DNA of 26,315 bases from DATADD01 sp046262355. Its GTDB lineage: Bacteria > Actinomycetota > CADDZG01 > WHSQ01. Positions 1 through 7,823 of this stretch are shown one piece after another. Location: positions 1-26,315 of the forward strand of contig JBHEMX010000048.1 of the NCBI GenBank assembly GCA_046262355.1, given 5' to 3'. Below the pieces are notes generated by a model that searched no databases, was not told the DNA's origin, and worked only from the letters and a program-made list of their open reading frames with translations. The first letter of the stretch is position 1. Each line of letters starts with the position of its first letter. The position numbers and the translations under genes were made by a program.

Positions 1-495
1 TGAACGGGTCGGTTCTACCGCACCCGGGTTCCCGGCACCGGGGCCCTACTCAGCGTTTCGTAACGAGGGTTCGCCTCATGGTGAGCAGAGAGACTGGACC
101 GGCAGGGTACAACTTGTCGGTCTGAGGCGAAGCCTCGTTAGAACCCTAAGGTTGTGTTCGGTGACCGGAAGTCGTCCGGTTTATGGAAAGCGACACCTGA
201 GAGCCCGACGCGCCGATGGCACTCGGGCGTCCGGCGGGCGGGCGCGACGGATCGGCAGGCGCCCCCTGCTCGTGGCGGGCGATCCAAAACCGGACTTCAA
301 AACCGTGCGCCGGACGATCCCCGGTGGGCCGGTAGATTCCCGTCCGCGTCCCGTGGAGAGGCCGCGAGCGAACCACGAGTGATGTCGGACTCGACATAAT
401 GTCCTCCGTCCTGCTGTTCCATCCTCAAGTCTGCTGACCGACTTGGAGACCGCGGAGACCGTCTGATCCAGGGCTCGGGCCGCGGCGAAGGTGCT
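1..495. other. Non-coding segment at left edge
   Basis: I see no convincing gene here. Short open frames exist on both strands but lack a ribosome binding site or a recognisable domain. The segment holds an 18-bp inverted repeat (61-140, listed separately). It also holds a small tandem repeat of GGAGACCG at 445-452 and 454-461, just downstream of the stop of the FAD oxidoreductase gene. No hairpin with a T-tract terminates that gene here. Confidence 0.6.
61..140. repeat. 18-bp near-perfect inverted repeat with 44-bp spacer
   Basis: The left arm, TAACGAGGGTTCGCCTCA (61-78), matches the reverse complement of the right arm (123-140) at 17 of 18 positions; the single mismatch is G versus C at arm position 9. 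The 44-bp spacer has no coding potential. The structure could be a long hairpin, a binding site for a dimeric protein, or paired ends of a small element. The sequence alone does not decide between these. Confidence 0.7.
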
Positions 496-1983
496 TTAGA
501 CGGTCGCTGCAGGTTCGATGTTGTGGTTCAGCCGGAACACGTTGTTGGGGTCGTACATCCGCTTCACCTGAGAGAGACGGTCGAAGTTCGGTCCGTACGC
601 AGCGCGCACCGCATCACTCGCGTCGTCGTGATCCAGGTAGTTGACATACCGTCGGCGCGCCAAGTGCGGCTCGACGGCCGCATACGTCTCTCGGGTCCAA
701 TCGACGTTCGCGGTCGTCGCACTCGGGTCCGTCCAACCGGATGCGATGAGGAGGTCGAACCCGGGTTCGCGGTGCGGCACGGCGGTAGCCTCCACTGCCA
801 CGCGTGTGACGGCACCGTGGAAGTGCTCGATGGCGATGCCCGTCATCGGCGACGGACAGGTTGCGAAACGGTCGATCAGCGTGTCGATCACGTTCTCGTC
901 CAGATCGGCCATGAAACTCGACTTCCAGTAGTACAACGCTCCGGCCGGGAAGCCCTCGTCGAGCATGGTATTGACCGCGGGATACGACATCGGCCCCAAC
1001 TGGACGAGCGCCGGCGAGCCGAACGACAGCAGGGGCTCGAGGTCCGCCTGTGCCCGGTCGGGCGGTCCGGTGTGACAGACGGCGAACGCCACGAGGGGCA
1101 CTCCCGATCCATCCGGCGCGTGCACCAGCAACGGCATGACCGAAAGCGCGTCCGGAACCGAGCCCGCGAACTGGCGGAAAAAGCTGAGCGCATCCCGCGC
1201 CGCGTCGAACGGATGAGCCACCAGACCGCCGTAGACCTGTCGGAGCGGGTGAAGCCGGAACTCGAACGACGTCGCCACGCCGAAGTTCCCTCCACCGCCG
1301 CGAAGAGCCCAGAACAGGTCGGGATATTCATCCGCGGTCACGAGCACCACGTCACCGGCCGCGGTCACGAGCTCGACCGACAAGAGGTTGTCCACCGAGA
1401 GACCATGGGTCCCCATCAACCACCCCAGCCCCCCTCCCAGGGTGAGACCGGCGACGCCGGTCGTGGAGATGACCCCGCCGGTGGTTGCGAGGCCGTGCTC
1501 GGCGGTGACGTCGTTGAACTCCTGCCACGTCACCCCACCTCCGGCTCGCGCAGTCCGAGCCTGGGGGTCGACGTGCACGGCCTTCATCGGCGTCAGGTCG
1601 ATCATCACGCCGCCATCCGTCACGGCACGGCCGGATACATTGTGGCCGCCGCCGCGCACGGACACGTCCCGGTCGCTCTCACGAGCGAGCACGAGCGTGT
1701 TCACGACGTCGGCGCTGCCCCTGCAGCGGGCGATCAACGCCGGATGCCTGTCGACCAGGCCGTTGAAGATTCTTCGGGCCTGGTCGTAGCCGTTGTCGCC
1801 GGGCCGGAAGAGCTCACCCGAGAACGACTCGGCAAAACGGGCGAGACGCTCTTCGTCGATGCGCGGAGACCCAGGCATCGCCGAGCTGCCCTCCCTTCCG
1901 CCCTGGGCCCGGCTAGCATCCGCAACCCTGCGAGAGCGCCCGTACGGGCCTGGTCCTCCGCTCGTTCCGCGCGGCCCGATCAT
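496..1983 (-). CDS. FAD-linked oxidoreductase, BBE/PCMH family
   Basis: This is a 495-residue flavoenzyme of the berberine-bridge-like group, which oxidises alcohols, sugars or secondary metabolites with a covalently bound FAD. The PCMH FAD domain covers about residues 80-260. It includes VRGGGHN with His114, the usual 8-alpha-histidyl FAD attachment site, and a GLTLGGGLGW loop with its glycines at 183-185. The position where bicovalent relatives carry a second FAD-linking Cys reads ISTTGVAG, so single-point attachment is likely. The C-terminus has the BBE signature YGPNFDRL...KRMYDPNNVFRLN. I chose the start at 1983 because AAAGGAGG lies 7 bases upstream. A second ATG at 1878 also has a purine-rich site (GGAAGGGAGG) and would drop a low-complexity leader, so the start is not certain. 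There is no signal peptide, so it should be cytoplasmic. The substrate is unknown. It diverges from the SARP-type regulator at 2143, which may control it. Confidence 0.88.
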   Translation of the reverse strand: MIGPRGTSGGPGPYGRSRRVADASRAQGGREGSSAMPGSPRIDEERLARFAESFSGELFRPGDNGYDQARRIFNGLVDRHPALIARCRGSADVVNTLVLARESDRDVSVRGGGHNVSGRAVTDGGVMIDLTPMKAVHVDPQARTARAGGGVTWQEFNDVTAEHGLATTGGVISTTGVAGLTLGGGLGWLMGTHGLSVDNLLSVELVTAAGDVVLVTADEYPDLFWALRGGGGNFGVATSFEFRLHPLRQVYGGLVAHPFDAARDALSFFRQFAGSVPDALSVMPLLVHAPDGSGVPLVAFAVCHTGPPDRAQADLEPLLSFGSPALVQLGPMSYPAVNTMLDEGFPAGALYYWKSSFMADLDENVIDTLIDRFATCPSPMTGIAIEHFHGAVTRVAVEATAVPHREPGFDLLIASGWTDPSATTANVDWTRETYAAVEPHLARRRYVNYLDHDDASDAVRAAYGPNFDRLSQVKRMYDPNNVFRLNHNIEPAATV

Positions 1984-2061
1984 CGTGGGGCCTCCTTTCA
2001 CATCCTGTCCACGCTTCGATTCGTCGAGGCGTCCGGTCGAGACGAGCATGAATGGCGGCGC

Positions 2062-2094
2062 TCACCGATCCGTCACAGTTCGCTCACAACTCGA
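2062..2094. promoter_or_regulatory. Candidate SARP-type operator: three 11-bp direct repeats
   Basis: TCACNNNTC occurs three times, at 2062, 2073 and 2084, with exactly 11-bp spacing (TCACCGATC, TCACAGTTC, TCACAACTC). SARP/AfsR-family winged-helix regulators are known to bind heptameric direct repeats at 11-bp periods, so that monomers line up on one face of the helix. The array lies between the divergent oxidoreductase (start 1983) and the BTAD regulator (start 2143). The spacing and the three matching units are seen directly. That the neighbouring regulator binds it is inference. A weak candidate -10 element (TAGGGT, 2125-2130) follows. Confidence 0.55.
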
Positions 2095-2142
2095 TCTGCT
2101 CTGGACCCGCGGGAACGACCTCGGGTAGGGTCGGCGGGGCAG

Positions 2143-5100
2143 ATGGACTTCCGCATCCTCGGGCCGTTCGAGGTCGTGCACGAGGGGAGGACGCTCGCGC
2201 TCGGCGGCCCGAAACAGAGGGCTCTCCTGGCGGTTCTGGTGTTGGACGCGAACCGGGTCGTCTCCTCGGATCGACTGATCGACGCGTTGTGGGTTGGTGG
2301 CGCGCCGATCGGAGCGGCGCACACGATCCAGGTCTACGTGTCGAGGCTACGGAAGGCGCTTCGCGAACCTGACTTCCGATCGGCCGAGGAGCTGCTGAGG
2401 ACAGAGGGACAGGGCTACGTCCTCCACGTCGACGCAGACGAGGTCGATCTCCACCGGTTCGAGGAGGGCGCGGCGGAGGGACGCCGTGTGCTCGCCCGCG
2501 GCGAACCGGAACTGGCCGCGAGTCTGCTTCGGGAAGCCATCGCCTTGTTCCGTGGGCCACCGCTCGCCGACCTCGCGTACGAGGCGTTCGCGCAGCCCGA
2601 CATAGCGAGGATCGAGGAGCTCCGTCTGAGCGCGGTCGAGGACCGCATCGAGGCGGACCTCGCGCTCGGCCGCCACGGCGTCGTCGGCGAGCTGCGAGCC
2701 TTGATGAGCGAGCACCCCCTCCGCGAGCGCCCGCGTGCGCAACTCATGCTCGCGTTGTACCGGGCGGGTCGACAGGCGGAGGCGCTTCAGGTCTCCCGCG
2801 AGGGAAGAGCGATGCTTGCCGAGGAGCTCGGGATCGACCCGATGCCTGAGCTCCAGCGGCTGGAGCAGGCGATCCTGCACCAGGATCGCGATCTCGATCT
2901 CGCACCTCGTCCCATCGCCGGTCCTGTCCCCTCGACCGTGTCGGCGGCTTCCGCGTCGCCTCCTTCCGAACCGTCCGCACCGCCGCCGATGGACCCCGGC
3001 ACCGCGAGGAGCGAGCGCAAGTTCGCCGCCGCGCTGTTCGCCGATCTGGTCGGCTCGACCGCGCTGGCGGAGCGGGAGGATCCCGAGGTCGTCCGGTCTG
3101 TGGTCGGCCGGGCGTTCGAGCGGCTGGTTCGCGAGATCGAGCGCTACGGCGGCGTCCCCGAGAAGTTCGTCGGCGACGCGGTCCTGGCGGTGTTCGGGGT
3201 CCCCGCCGCCCACGAGGACGACGCGGAGCGGGCCGTCCGGGCCGCCCTCGACATGCAGTCCGCCTTGTCGGACCTGAATCGGGACTTGGCCGCCGAGGGC
3301 AGGGCAGAGCTTTCCCTCCGGATCGGCATCGAAGCCGGTGACGTCCTCGTGGAGCTGGACCGAGTGACCGGTCCGCGGGACCGGATGCTGACCGGCGACG
3401 CCGTGAACACCGCGGCGCGCCTTCAGGCCGTGTCCGAACCGGGACAGGTCGTCGTCGGACCGGGTGCCCACGCGGCCGCGAAGACGGCGATCGAGTTCCG
3501 AGACCTGCCGCCGTTCACACTGAAGGGGAAGGTCGAAGCCGTGCCGGCGTGGCGCGCGCTCGGCGCGAAGGCGCATCCGCGAGGCGAACGAGCCGCGTCC
3601 GACGTGCGAGCGAGGCTGATCGGGCGTGACGAGGAGCTTGCTCTGCTCGTGCAGACGTTCCACCGCGTGGCGGCGGAAGGTCGTCCGGCGCTCGTCACGA
3701 TCCTCGGCCCGGCGGGAGTGGGAAAGTCCCGTCTCGTCTCCGAGCTGTCGAGACGGCTCGAGACGCTGCCGGATCCGGTGTCGTGGCGGAAGGGCCGGTG
3801 CCTGGCGTACGGGAACCTCTCGTACTCGGCCCTCGCTGAGGCCGTGAAGGCCGAGTGCGGGGTGCTCGAGGACGATGCGCCCGTCGTCGTGGCGCAGAAG
3901 TCGGCGCGGACCGTGCAAGCGCTGTTCGGGAAGCCGGACCTCACGCCGCTCATCGAGGTGTTGGTCGGCTCGGGCTTGGAGCATTCCTTCAGCCGGGAGG
4001 AGTTGTTCGACGCCTGGCGGGCGTTCCTGGAGAGGGTCGCGTCCCGAGCTCCCCTCGTCCTGCAGCTGGAGGACGTCCATTGGGCGGACGACGGCGTCCT
4101 CGACTTCGTCGATCATGTCGCCGACTGGGCCGAGGGACGCCTGCTCCTCGTCACGCTGGCTCGGCCCGAGCTGTTGGAGTTAAGACCCGGCTGGGGAGGA
4201 GGGAAGCGGAACTATTCGGTGATCTACCTCGACCCGCTCGCGCCCGAGGAAACCGAGGTGATGCTCGAGGATCTCCTCTCTATGCGGCTGCCCCCCACGC
4301 TCGCGCGTCTGGTGGTCGACCGGAGCGAGGGCAATCCTCTGTTCACCGAAGAGCTCGTCCGCGTGCTGATCGACCGAGGCGTGCTTCGGTCGAAGGGCGT
4401 CGGGCGCTGGGAGCTCGTCGGCACACCCCAGGAGATCGACGTCCCCCGCTCCATCCAGGCCCTGATCGCAACACGACTCGACTCGCTCCCGCCCGACGAA
4501 AAAGCGGTGATCCAGGATGCCGCCGTGGTCGGTCGGACGTTCTGGATGGGTACGGTACAGCGCCTCTCCGACAGGAGCCGCCGAGAGACCAAGGATCTCC
4601 TCGGGACGCTTCGGGTCAAGGGGATCCTCGTCTCGCGCGACGCTCCGGCGTTCTCCGGCGAGAGCGAATTCGCGTTCCACCACGTCCTGATCCGCGACGT
4701 GGCGTACGAGGGGCTCCCGAAGTCACTCCGGGCGGTCAAGCACATCGAGGTGGCGCGGTGGGCGGAGGAGCACGCGGGCGAACGGCGGCAGGAGATCGCC
4801 GAGCTCCTCGCGACCCACTACGCGGAGGCGCTGCGGTACCGGTCCGAGCTCGGCGAGCCCGACCTCGTCGACCTCGAGGCGGAGACCCTGCGGTGGGCTC
4901 GCGCGGCCGCCGAACGGGCGCAGGCGGTCTGGCAGCTGCGCGAGGGGGCTCGCTGGTACCGGTTGGTCGCCGACCTCGCCGATCGGGCGGATCTTCCGAT
5001 GGAGGAGCGAGCTGCAACGTGGGAGTCGTACGCGAGAGCAGCCGAAGCGGTCGATCCCTACCCCACGGTCGCCACGGCGTTCGAGCACGCGCTGGCGCTC

Positions 5101-6351
5101 TACGGGTCGCTTGAGCGCGACGCAGACGCGGGCCGGATCGAGTCCTGGCTCGCTCACGTCGCGTTCCAGTCAGGCGACGAGGAGGGAGTGCTCCGGTGGG
5201 CGGGACGGGCACTCGAACACCTTGAACCGTTCGGCGACAGCCGCGACCTCGCGCTCGCGCTCGTTTATCTCGGCTGGTACCACCATCGGTTGGGCAGGGA
5301 CGCCGATGCCGAGCCGCAACTCCGGCGCGCGATGGCCATCGCCGAACACGTCGGAGACCGCGTCGTCCACGGGCGGGCGATGCTTTCGCTCGGGATGCTC
5401 CTCTACAAGTCTTTGCGGGCCGCGGAGGGGATGGCGCTCCTCGATTCGGCCCTGGAGCTCGCCCGACGGTCGGGTGACCTTCCGTTCCTCCTGCGGGCAC
5501 TACTGGTGGTGTCCGAGGGCCTGGAGGTCGTCGCCGGCGACTACCGTCGGGCGGAGGCGCTCGTGCGCGAGGGTCTGGACCTCGCGCGTCGCGCGGGGCA
5601 CATTGAACAGGTCGCCTGGATGCAGGGCAACCTCTCCGACTACCTGGTCGACATGGGTAGGCTCGAGGAGGCTGAGACGCCCGCCCGCGAGGGGCTCGAG
5701 GCGGCGCGCTCCACGGGGGAGCTGCCCCGGATCGGCTACAGCTTGCTCATGCTCTCGTTCCTGCTCGTCCTCAGGTCGGAGCTCGAGGAGGCCGAACGCC
5801 TGCTGGTTGAGCTTCGCCCCGTCGTGGAGCACATGACCGAGACGTACCACGAGGGCTGGGTTCCGCTGATCGAGGCGTACATCGCTCGAGCGAAGGGCGA
5901 CGAGGCCCGCGCTACGGCCGTGCTCCTGGAGGGCGCTCGTCGGTCCGCAGATCGACTGGAGGCCTGGGCGGGCCAGCTCCTCCTTCTCGACTGCGTCCGC
6001 TCGCTGGTGAAGGCGGAGCGAGGCGAGGAGGCCGAACCGTTTCGAAAGCGGCTGTCGGCGATTGCGGAGAAGAGCGTCCCCACACGCGCGTTTCTGACAT
6101 GGTGCGACGGCCTCCTCGATCCGGACTCGGCGCGAGCTCGCCAGTTGCTTGCCGACGCCGCCGACCGATTGGAGTCGCTGGAGCGGCGTGTCGACCACGG
6201 GCGCTGTCTCGTCGACCTCGCCGAGGCCGAGCGCAGACTGGGCCAGGACCCGACCGGGACGCTCGACCGTGCCCGCGAGACCCTCGAGTCGTCGGGCGCC
6301 ACCATTTTTTTGCGTGAGCTCGACGCCCGGGAGCTAAATGGAAGAAGCTGA
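2143..6351 (+). CDS. SARP/BTAD-class III cyclase-AAA-TPR multidomain regulator
   Basis: This is a 1402-residue cytoplasmic signalling protein. Residues 1-95 form an OmpR/SARP-type winged helix and about 100-245 a BTAD domain, followed by a Pro/Ser-rich linker. About 290-460 form a class III adenylate/guanylate cyclase domain. Key cyclase residues look intact: metal-binding Asp301 (FADLVGST) and Asp345 (KFVGDAV), Lys341, and Asn422/Arg426 in GDAVNTAAR. An AAA/NB-ARC-like ATPase follows, with Walker A GPAGVGKS (522-529) and Walker B LVLQLEDVHWADD (638-650). The rest, to about 1400, is helical and TPR-like. The start is the ATG directly before the conserved MDFRILGPFEV opening; the reading frame stays open far upstream, but only as antisense of the oxidoreductase gene. 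Cyclase-ATPase-TPR proteins are common in actinobacteria. Placing a SARP/BTAD DNA-binding head in front of a cyclase that looks catalytically complete is less usual. It likely controls transcription in response to a ligand sensed by the ATPase/TPR part. Confidence 0.9.
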   Translation: MDFRILGPFEVVHEGRTLALGGPKQRALLAVLVLDANRVVSSDRLIDALWVGGAPIGAAHTIQVYVSRLRKALREPDFRSAEELLRTEGQGYVLHVDADEVDLHRFEEGAAEGRRVLARGEPELAASLLREAIALFRGPPLADLAYEAFAQPDIARIEELRLSAVEDRIEADLALGRHGVVGELRALMSEHPLRERPRAQLMLALYRAGRQAEALQVSREGRAMLAEELGIDPMPELQRLEQAILHQDRDLDLAPRPIAGPVPSTVSAASASPPSEPSAPPPMDPGTARSERKFAAALFADLVGSTALAEREDPEVVRSVVGRAFERLVREIERYGGVPEKFVGDAVLAVFGVPAAHEDDAERAVRAALDMQSALSDLNRDLAAEGRAELSLRIGIEAGDVLVELDRVTGPRDRMLTGDAVNTAARLQAVSEPGQVVVGPGAHAAAKTAIEFRDLPPFTLKGKVEAVPAWRALGAKAHPRGERAASDVRARLIGRDEELALLVQTFHRVAAEGRPALVTILGPAGVGKSRLVSELSRRLETLPDPVSWRKGRCLAYGNLSYSALAEAVKAECGVLEDDAPVVVAQKSARTVQALFGKPDLTPLIEVLVGSGLEHSFSREELFDAWRAFLERVASRAPLVLQLEDVHWADDGVLDFVDHVADWAEGRLLLVTLARPELLELRPGWGGGKRNYSVIYLDPLAPEETEVMLEDLLSMRLPPTLARLVVDRSEGNPLFTEELVRVLIDRGVLRSKGVGRWELVGTPQEIDVPRSIQALIATRLDSLPPDEKAVIQDAAVVGRTFWMGTVQRLSDRSRRETKDLLGTLRVKGILVSRDAPAFSGESEFAFHHVLIRDVAYEGLPKSLRAVKHIEVARWAEEHAGERRQEIAELLATHYAEALRYRSELGEPDLVDLEAETLRWARAAAERAQAVWQLREGARWYRLVADLADRADLPMEERAATWESYARAAEAVDPYPTVATAFEHALALYGSLERDADAGRIESWLAHVAFQSGDEEGVLRWAGRALEHLEPFGDSRDLALALVYLGWYHHRLGRDADAEPQLRRAMAIAEHVGDRVVHGRAMLSLGMLLYKSLRAAEGMALLDSALELARRSGDLPFLLRALLVVSEGLEVVAGDYRRAEALVREGLDLARRAGHIEQVAWMQGNLSDYLVDMGRLEEAETPAREGLEAARSTGELPRIGYSLLMLSFLLVLRSELEEAERLLVELRPVVEHMTETYHEGWVPLIEAYIARAKGDEARATAVLLEGARRSADRLEAWAGQLLLLDCVRSLVKAERGEEAEPFRKRLSAIAEKSVPTRAFLTWCDGLLDPDSARARQLLADAADRLESLERRVDHGRCLVDLAEAERRLGQDPTGTLDRARETLESSGATIFLRELDARELNGRS

Positions 6352-6585
6352 CCAAAGTGTCGGCTTCGGTGATGAGGGGCGAGGCTTCGGTGAGCGTGCG
6401 GGTCGCGTAGGTCGATGGTCTAAAGAGCGGTCTCGACAGTGGGGCGATACGGAAGCAACATCGATGTTGGGCGAGGAGCTCGACTCCGCCGTCACCGCGC
6501 TCGCCTCTAGATGCATGGCGTGCGGATGCGGCTACAGAGTCCGCTCGCCAGCGCTGCCTGCTCGAGCTCGTCGAGATTTGTGCAC

Positions 6586-6651
6586 CGGCGTATGGCCTAC
6601 ATGAGCCTCGAGGAGAAGAAGGCAATGATTGAGCTGCTCGCCCTACGGGTG
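6586..6651 (+). pseudogene. Possible C-terminal scrap of a serine recombinase
   Basis: The short frame around YMSLEEKKAMIELLALRV resembles the helix near the C-terminus of serine recombinases, where an EEKR..L..L.VRV pattern is common. Nothing upstream in any frame restores a recombinase domain. It sits about 90 bases from the tRNA fragment, which is why I record it. The match is short and could be chance. Confidence 0.25.
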
Positions 6652-6741
6652 AGGTCATCGGCTACGAGGCACTCCGCCTTCGGGTACGTGGAGAGGTTCA
6701 CGAAGACGACCTCGAGGGGGGAGCAGCGGGATGGTTTCGCG

Positions 6742-6782
6742 TGGACCGCCAGGGACTCGAACCCTGCCCGCCGGATTAAAAG
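6742..6782 (-). tRNA. 3' fragment of tRNA-Lys(UUU), attachment-site-like
   Basis: On the minus strand the sequence reads anticodon loop CTTTTAA (anticodon TTT), the 3' anticodon strand TCCGG, a 4-base variable loop, and a perfect 5-bp T arm (CAGGG, TTCGAGT, CCCTG). The 3' acceptor strand GCGGTCC and discriminator A follow. The 5' anticodon strand should be CCGGA but reads GTGCC. A 5' acceptor strand GGACCGC is not found at the right distance. It is therefore a tRNA 3' part, not a working gene. Integrative elements that use tRNA 3' ends leave such copies behind, so it may be a relic att site. Confidence 0.6.
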
Positions 6783-6870
6783 GGCACCTTGCCGAGCGGC
6801 AGGTTGCCGGGGGCTTCGGACCTGTCCCTAACCCCTCTCTAGATGGCCATCAAAGTATAGCGCTATCTAT

Positions 6871-7448
6871 CTAGCACCGTTCGCGGCCCGGCATCGACAC
6901 TTTGTGCGCGAAGTCTCTGACCTCGTAAACTAGGTCGAGCACTCTATGAGGGTCAGGCACATGGTCGAGCATGGAGCCACCGTGCGCCAGTGTGTCCCGA
7001 AACCTCTTCAGAGTTTCCCCCCTCCCCGTACTTCCTCCCCGCTGGCAAATCCCAGGAGAGCTTTCATCTGGAGAGATTTTCGAAGTATGCAGATTCGATC
7101 TTCAAGCGTCACACAATCAAGGAGGGCCAAGTCAGCATTAGCCCGACGGCGCATTCCGAGCACCTCTTCTCCGCGCGCGCGACGAGCATCGGACAAGAGT
7201 TCCGCCCACTCATCGCCGTAAGTCTGCAATATGAGCTCGTTCAGACCGGCCTCGATTGCCAGAATGAGTCCGAAGGTCAACATTCCAACGGGTGGCCGCT
7301 GAATGTCCGCCCGCGTGACGATTCCCTCGATCGAGCGGCCCCTGAATACGAAGTAGAACGCGCGCTCACGAGTGCCGCGGGTAGAAGGTATCGAGTATCT
7401 ACTTAGCTCTCCACGCGAGAGTTCCCGATCTAAATCGAGTGTCGGTCG
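6871..7448 (-). pseudogene. Decayed CBS-HEPN domain protein, frameshifted and lacking its 5' end
   Basis: The frame from 7448 down to 7008 encodes the end of a CBS-like domain (FYFVFRGRSIEGIVTRADIQ) followed by a helical HEPN-like segment (LTFGLILAIEAGLNELIL, later LLDCVTLEDRICIL). It stops at 7008-7010. One frame over, from about 7017 to the TAG at 6871, the sequence continues with KRFRDTLAH, an RX4H motif typical of HEPN domains, and then LDLVYEVRDFAHKV. A one-base change in the six-base C run at 7017-7022 (G run in the gene) would join the two. Upstream there is an in-frame TAA at 7449-7451 and no start for the CBS part; the only ATG is at 7283, inside the protein. HEPN proteins are often RNases in defence or toxin systems, but this copy looks dead. 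Assignment rests on motif recognition. Confidence 0.5.
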
Positions 7449-7782
7449 TTAAGCGGCTGCTGTCAATGGCTTTCGCCCCAACGCAGGCCGCAGACCTCGA
7501 GGTGCAAAGATTGCGCGCCGAAGGCACTGGGACGCGACCCCGTTTACCTCAGTCGACTCAGCATGCCCTCGCCGACGCGCTCCCGGATACCGTTGTCCTG
7601 TCCAGACCGGATGAAGACGATGCGTCCTGCGACGAGGTCCTGGTTCACACAGGGACCTGCTTCACATGAGAAGTAGCCTCCGGCCGCGAGCGTCGCTCAG
7701 GCCGGGCCCGTGAAGTCCCCCGCACTTCCACGCCAGGGTCGCGCGGCAGCCTGGGACCGCTGGGCCGGTGCGGACGCGCCGG

Positions 7783-7801
7783 GGCCCCCTTGAAGGGGGC
7801 C
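7783..7801 (-). terminator. GC-rich hairpin after the giant Ig-repeat gene
   Basis: A perfect 7-bp stem (GGCCCCC / GGGGGCC) with a 5-base loop starts 23 bases after the stop codon at 7824. No T-tract follows on the minus strand, so it may be a weak intrinsic terminator or a 3'-end stabiliser. Confidence 0.45.
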
Positions 7802-7823
7802 TCGAACCTTCTATGCTTGCCCC

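Larger units (their letters stand above)
6352..7823. other. Gene-poor scar region with decayed genes
   Basis: No intact gene is visible in this segment. It contains a possible recombinase C-terminal remnant (6586-6651), a tRNA-Lys 3' fragment (6742-6782), a frameshifted CBS-HEPN gene (6871-7448) and a hairpin (7783-7801). The stretch from about 6840 to 7210 is visibly richer in A and T than the neighbouring genes, including ATAGCGCTAT, a 10-bp palindrome at 6857-6866. I recognise nothing in 7452-7782. Confidence 0.6.

Noticed and set aside
523..2142. Open plus-strand frame continuous with the BTAD regulator, which would add 540 residues
   Set aside because: It is antisense to the well-supported FAD oxidoreductase, shows no domain, and the regulator's conserved N-terminus begins exactly at the ATG at 2143.
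2347..4116. Long minus-strand open frame (589 codons) inside the BTAD regulator
   Set aside because: It is Arg/Gly/His-rich without domains, typical of the antisense shadow of a high-GC gene.
6742..6870. A complete but unusual tRNA-Lys gene
   Set aside because: The strand needed for the 5' anticodon stem does not pair, and the nearest GGAC 5' acceptor candidate is about 13 bases too far and pairs at only part of the stem.
7439..7669. 76-codon plus-strand open frame
   Set aside because: No ribosome binding site and no recognisable domain, and it lies in the decayed region.
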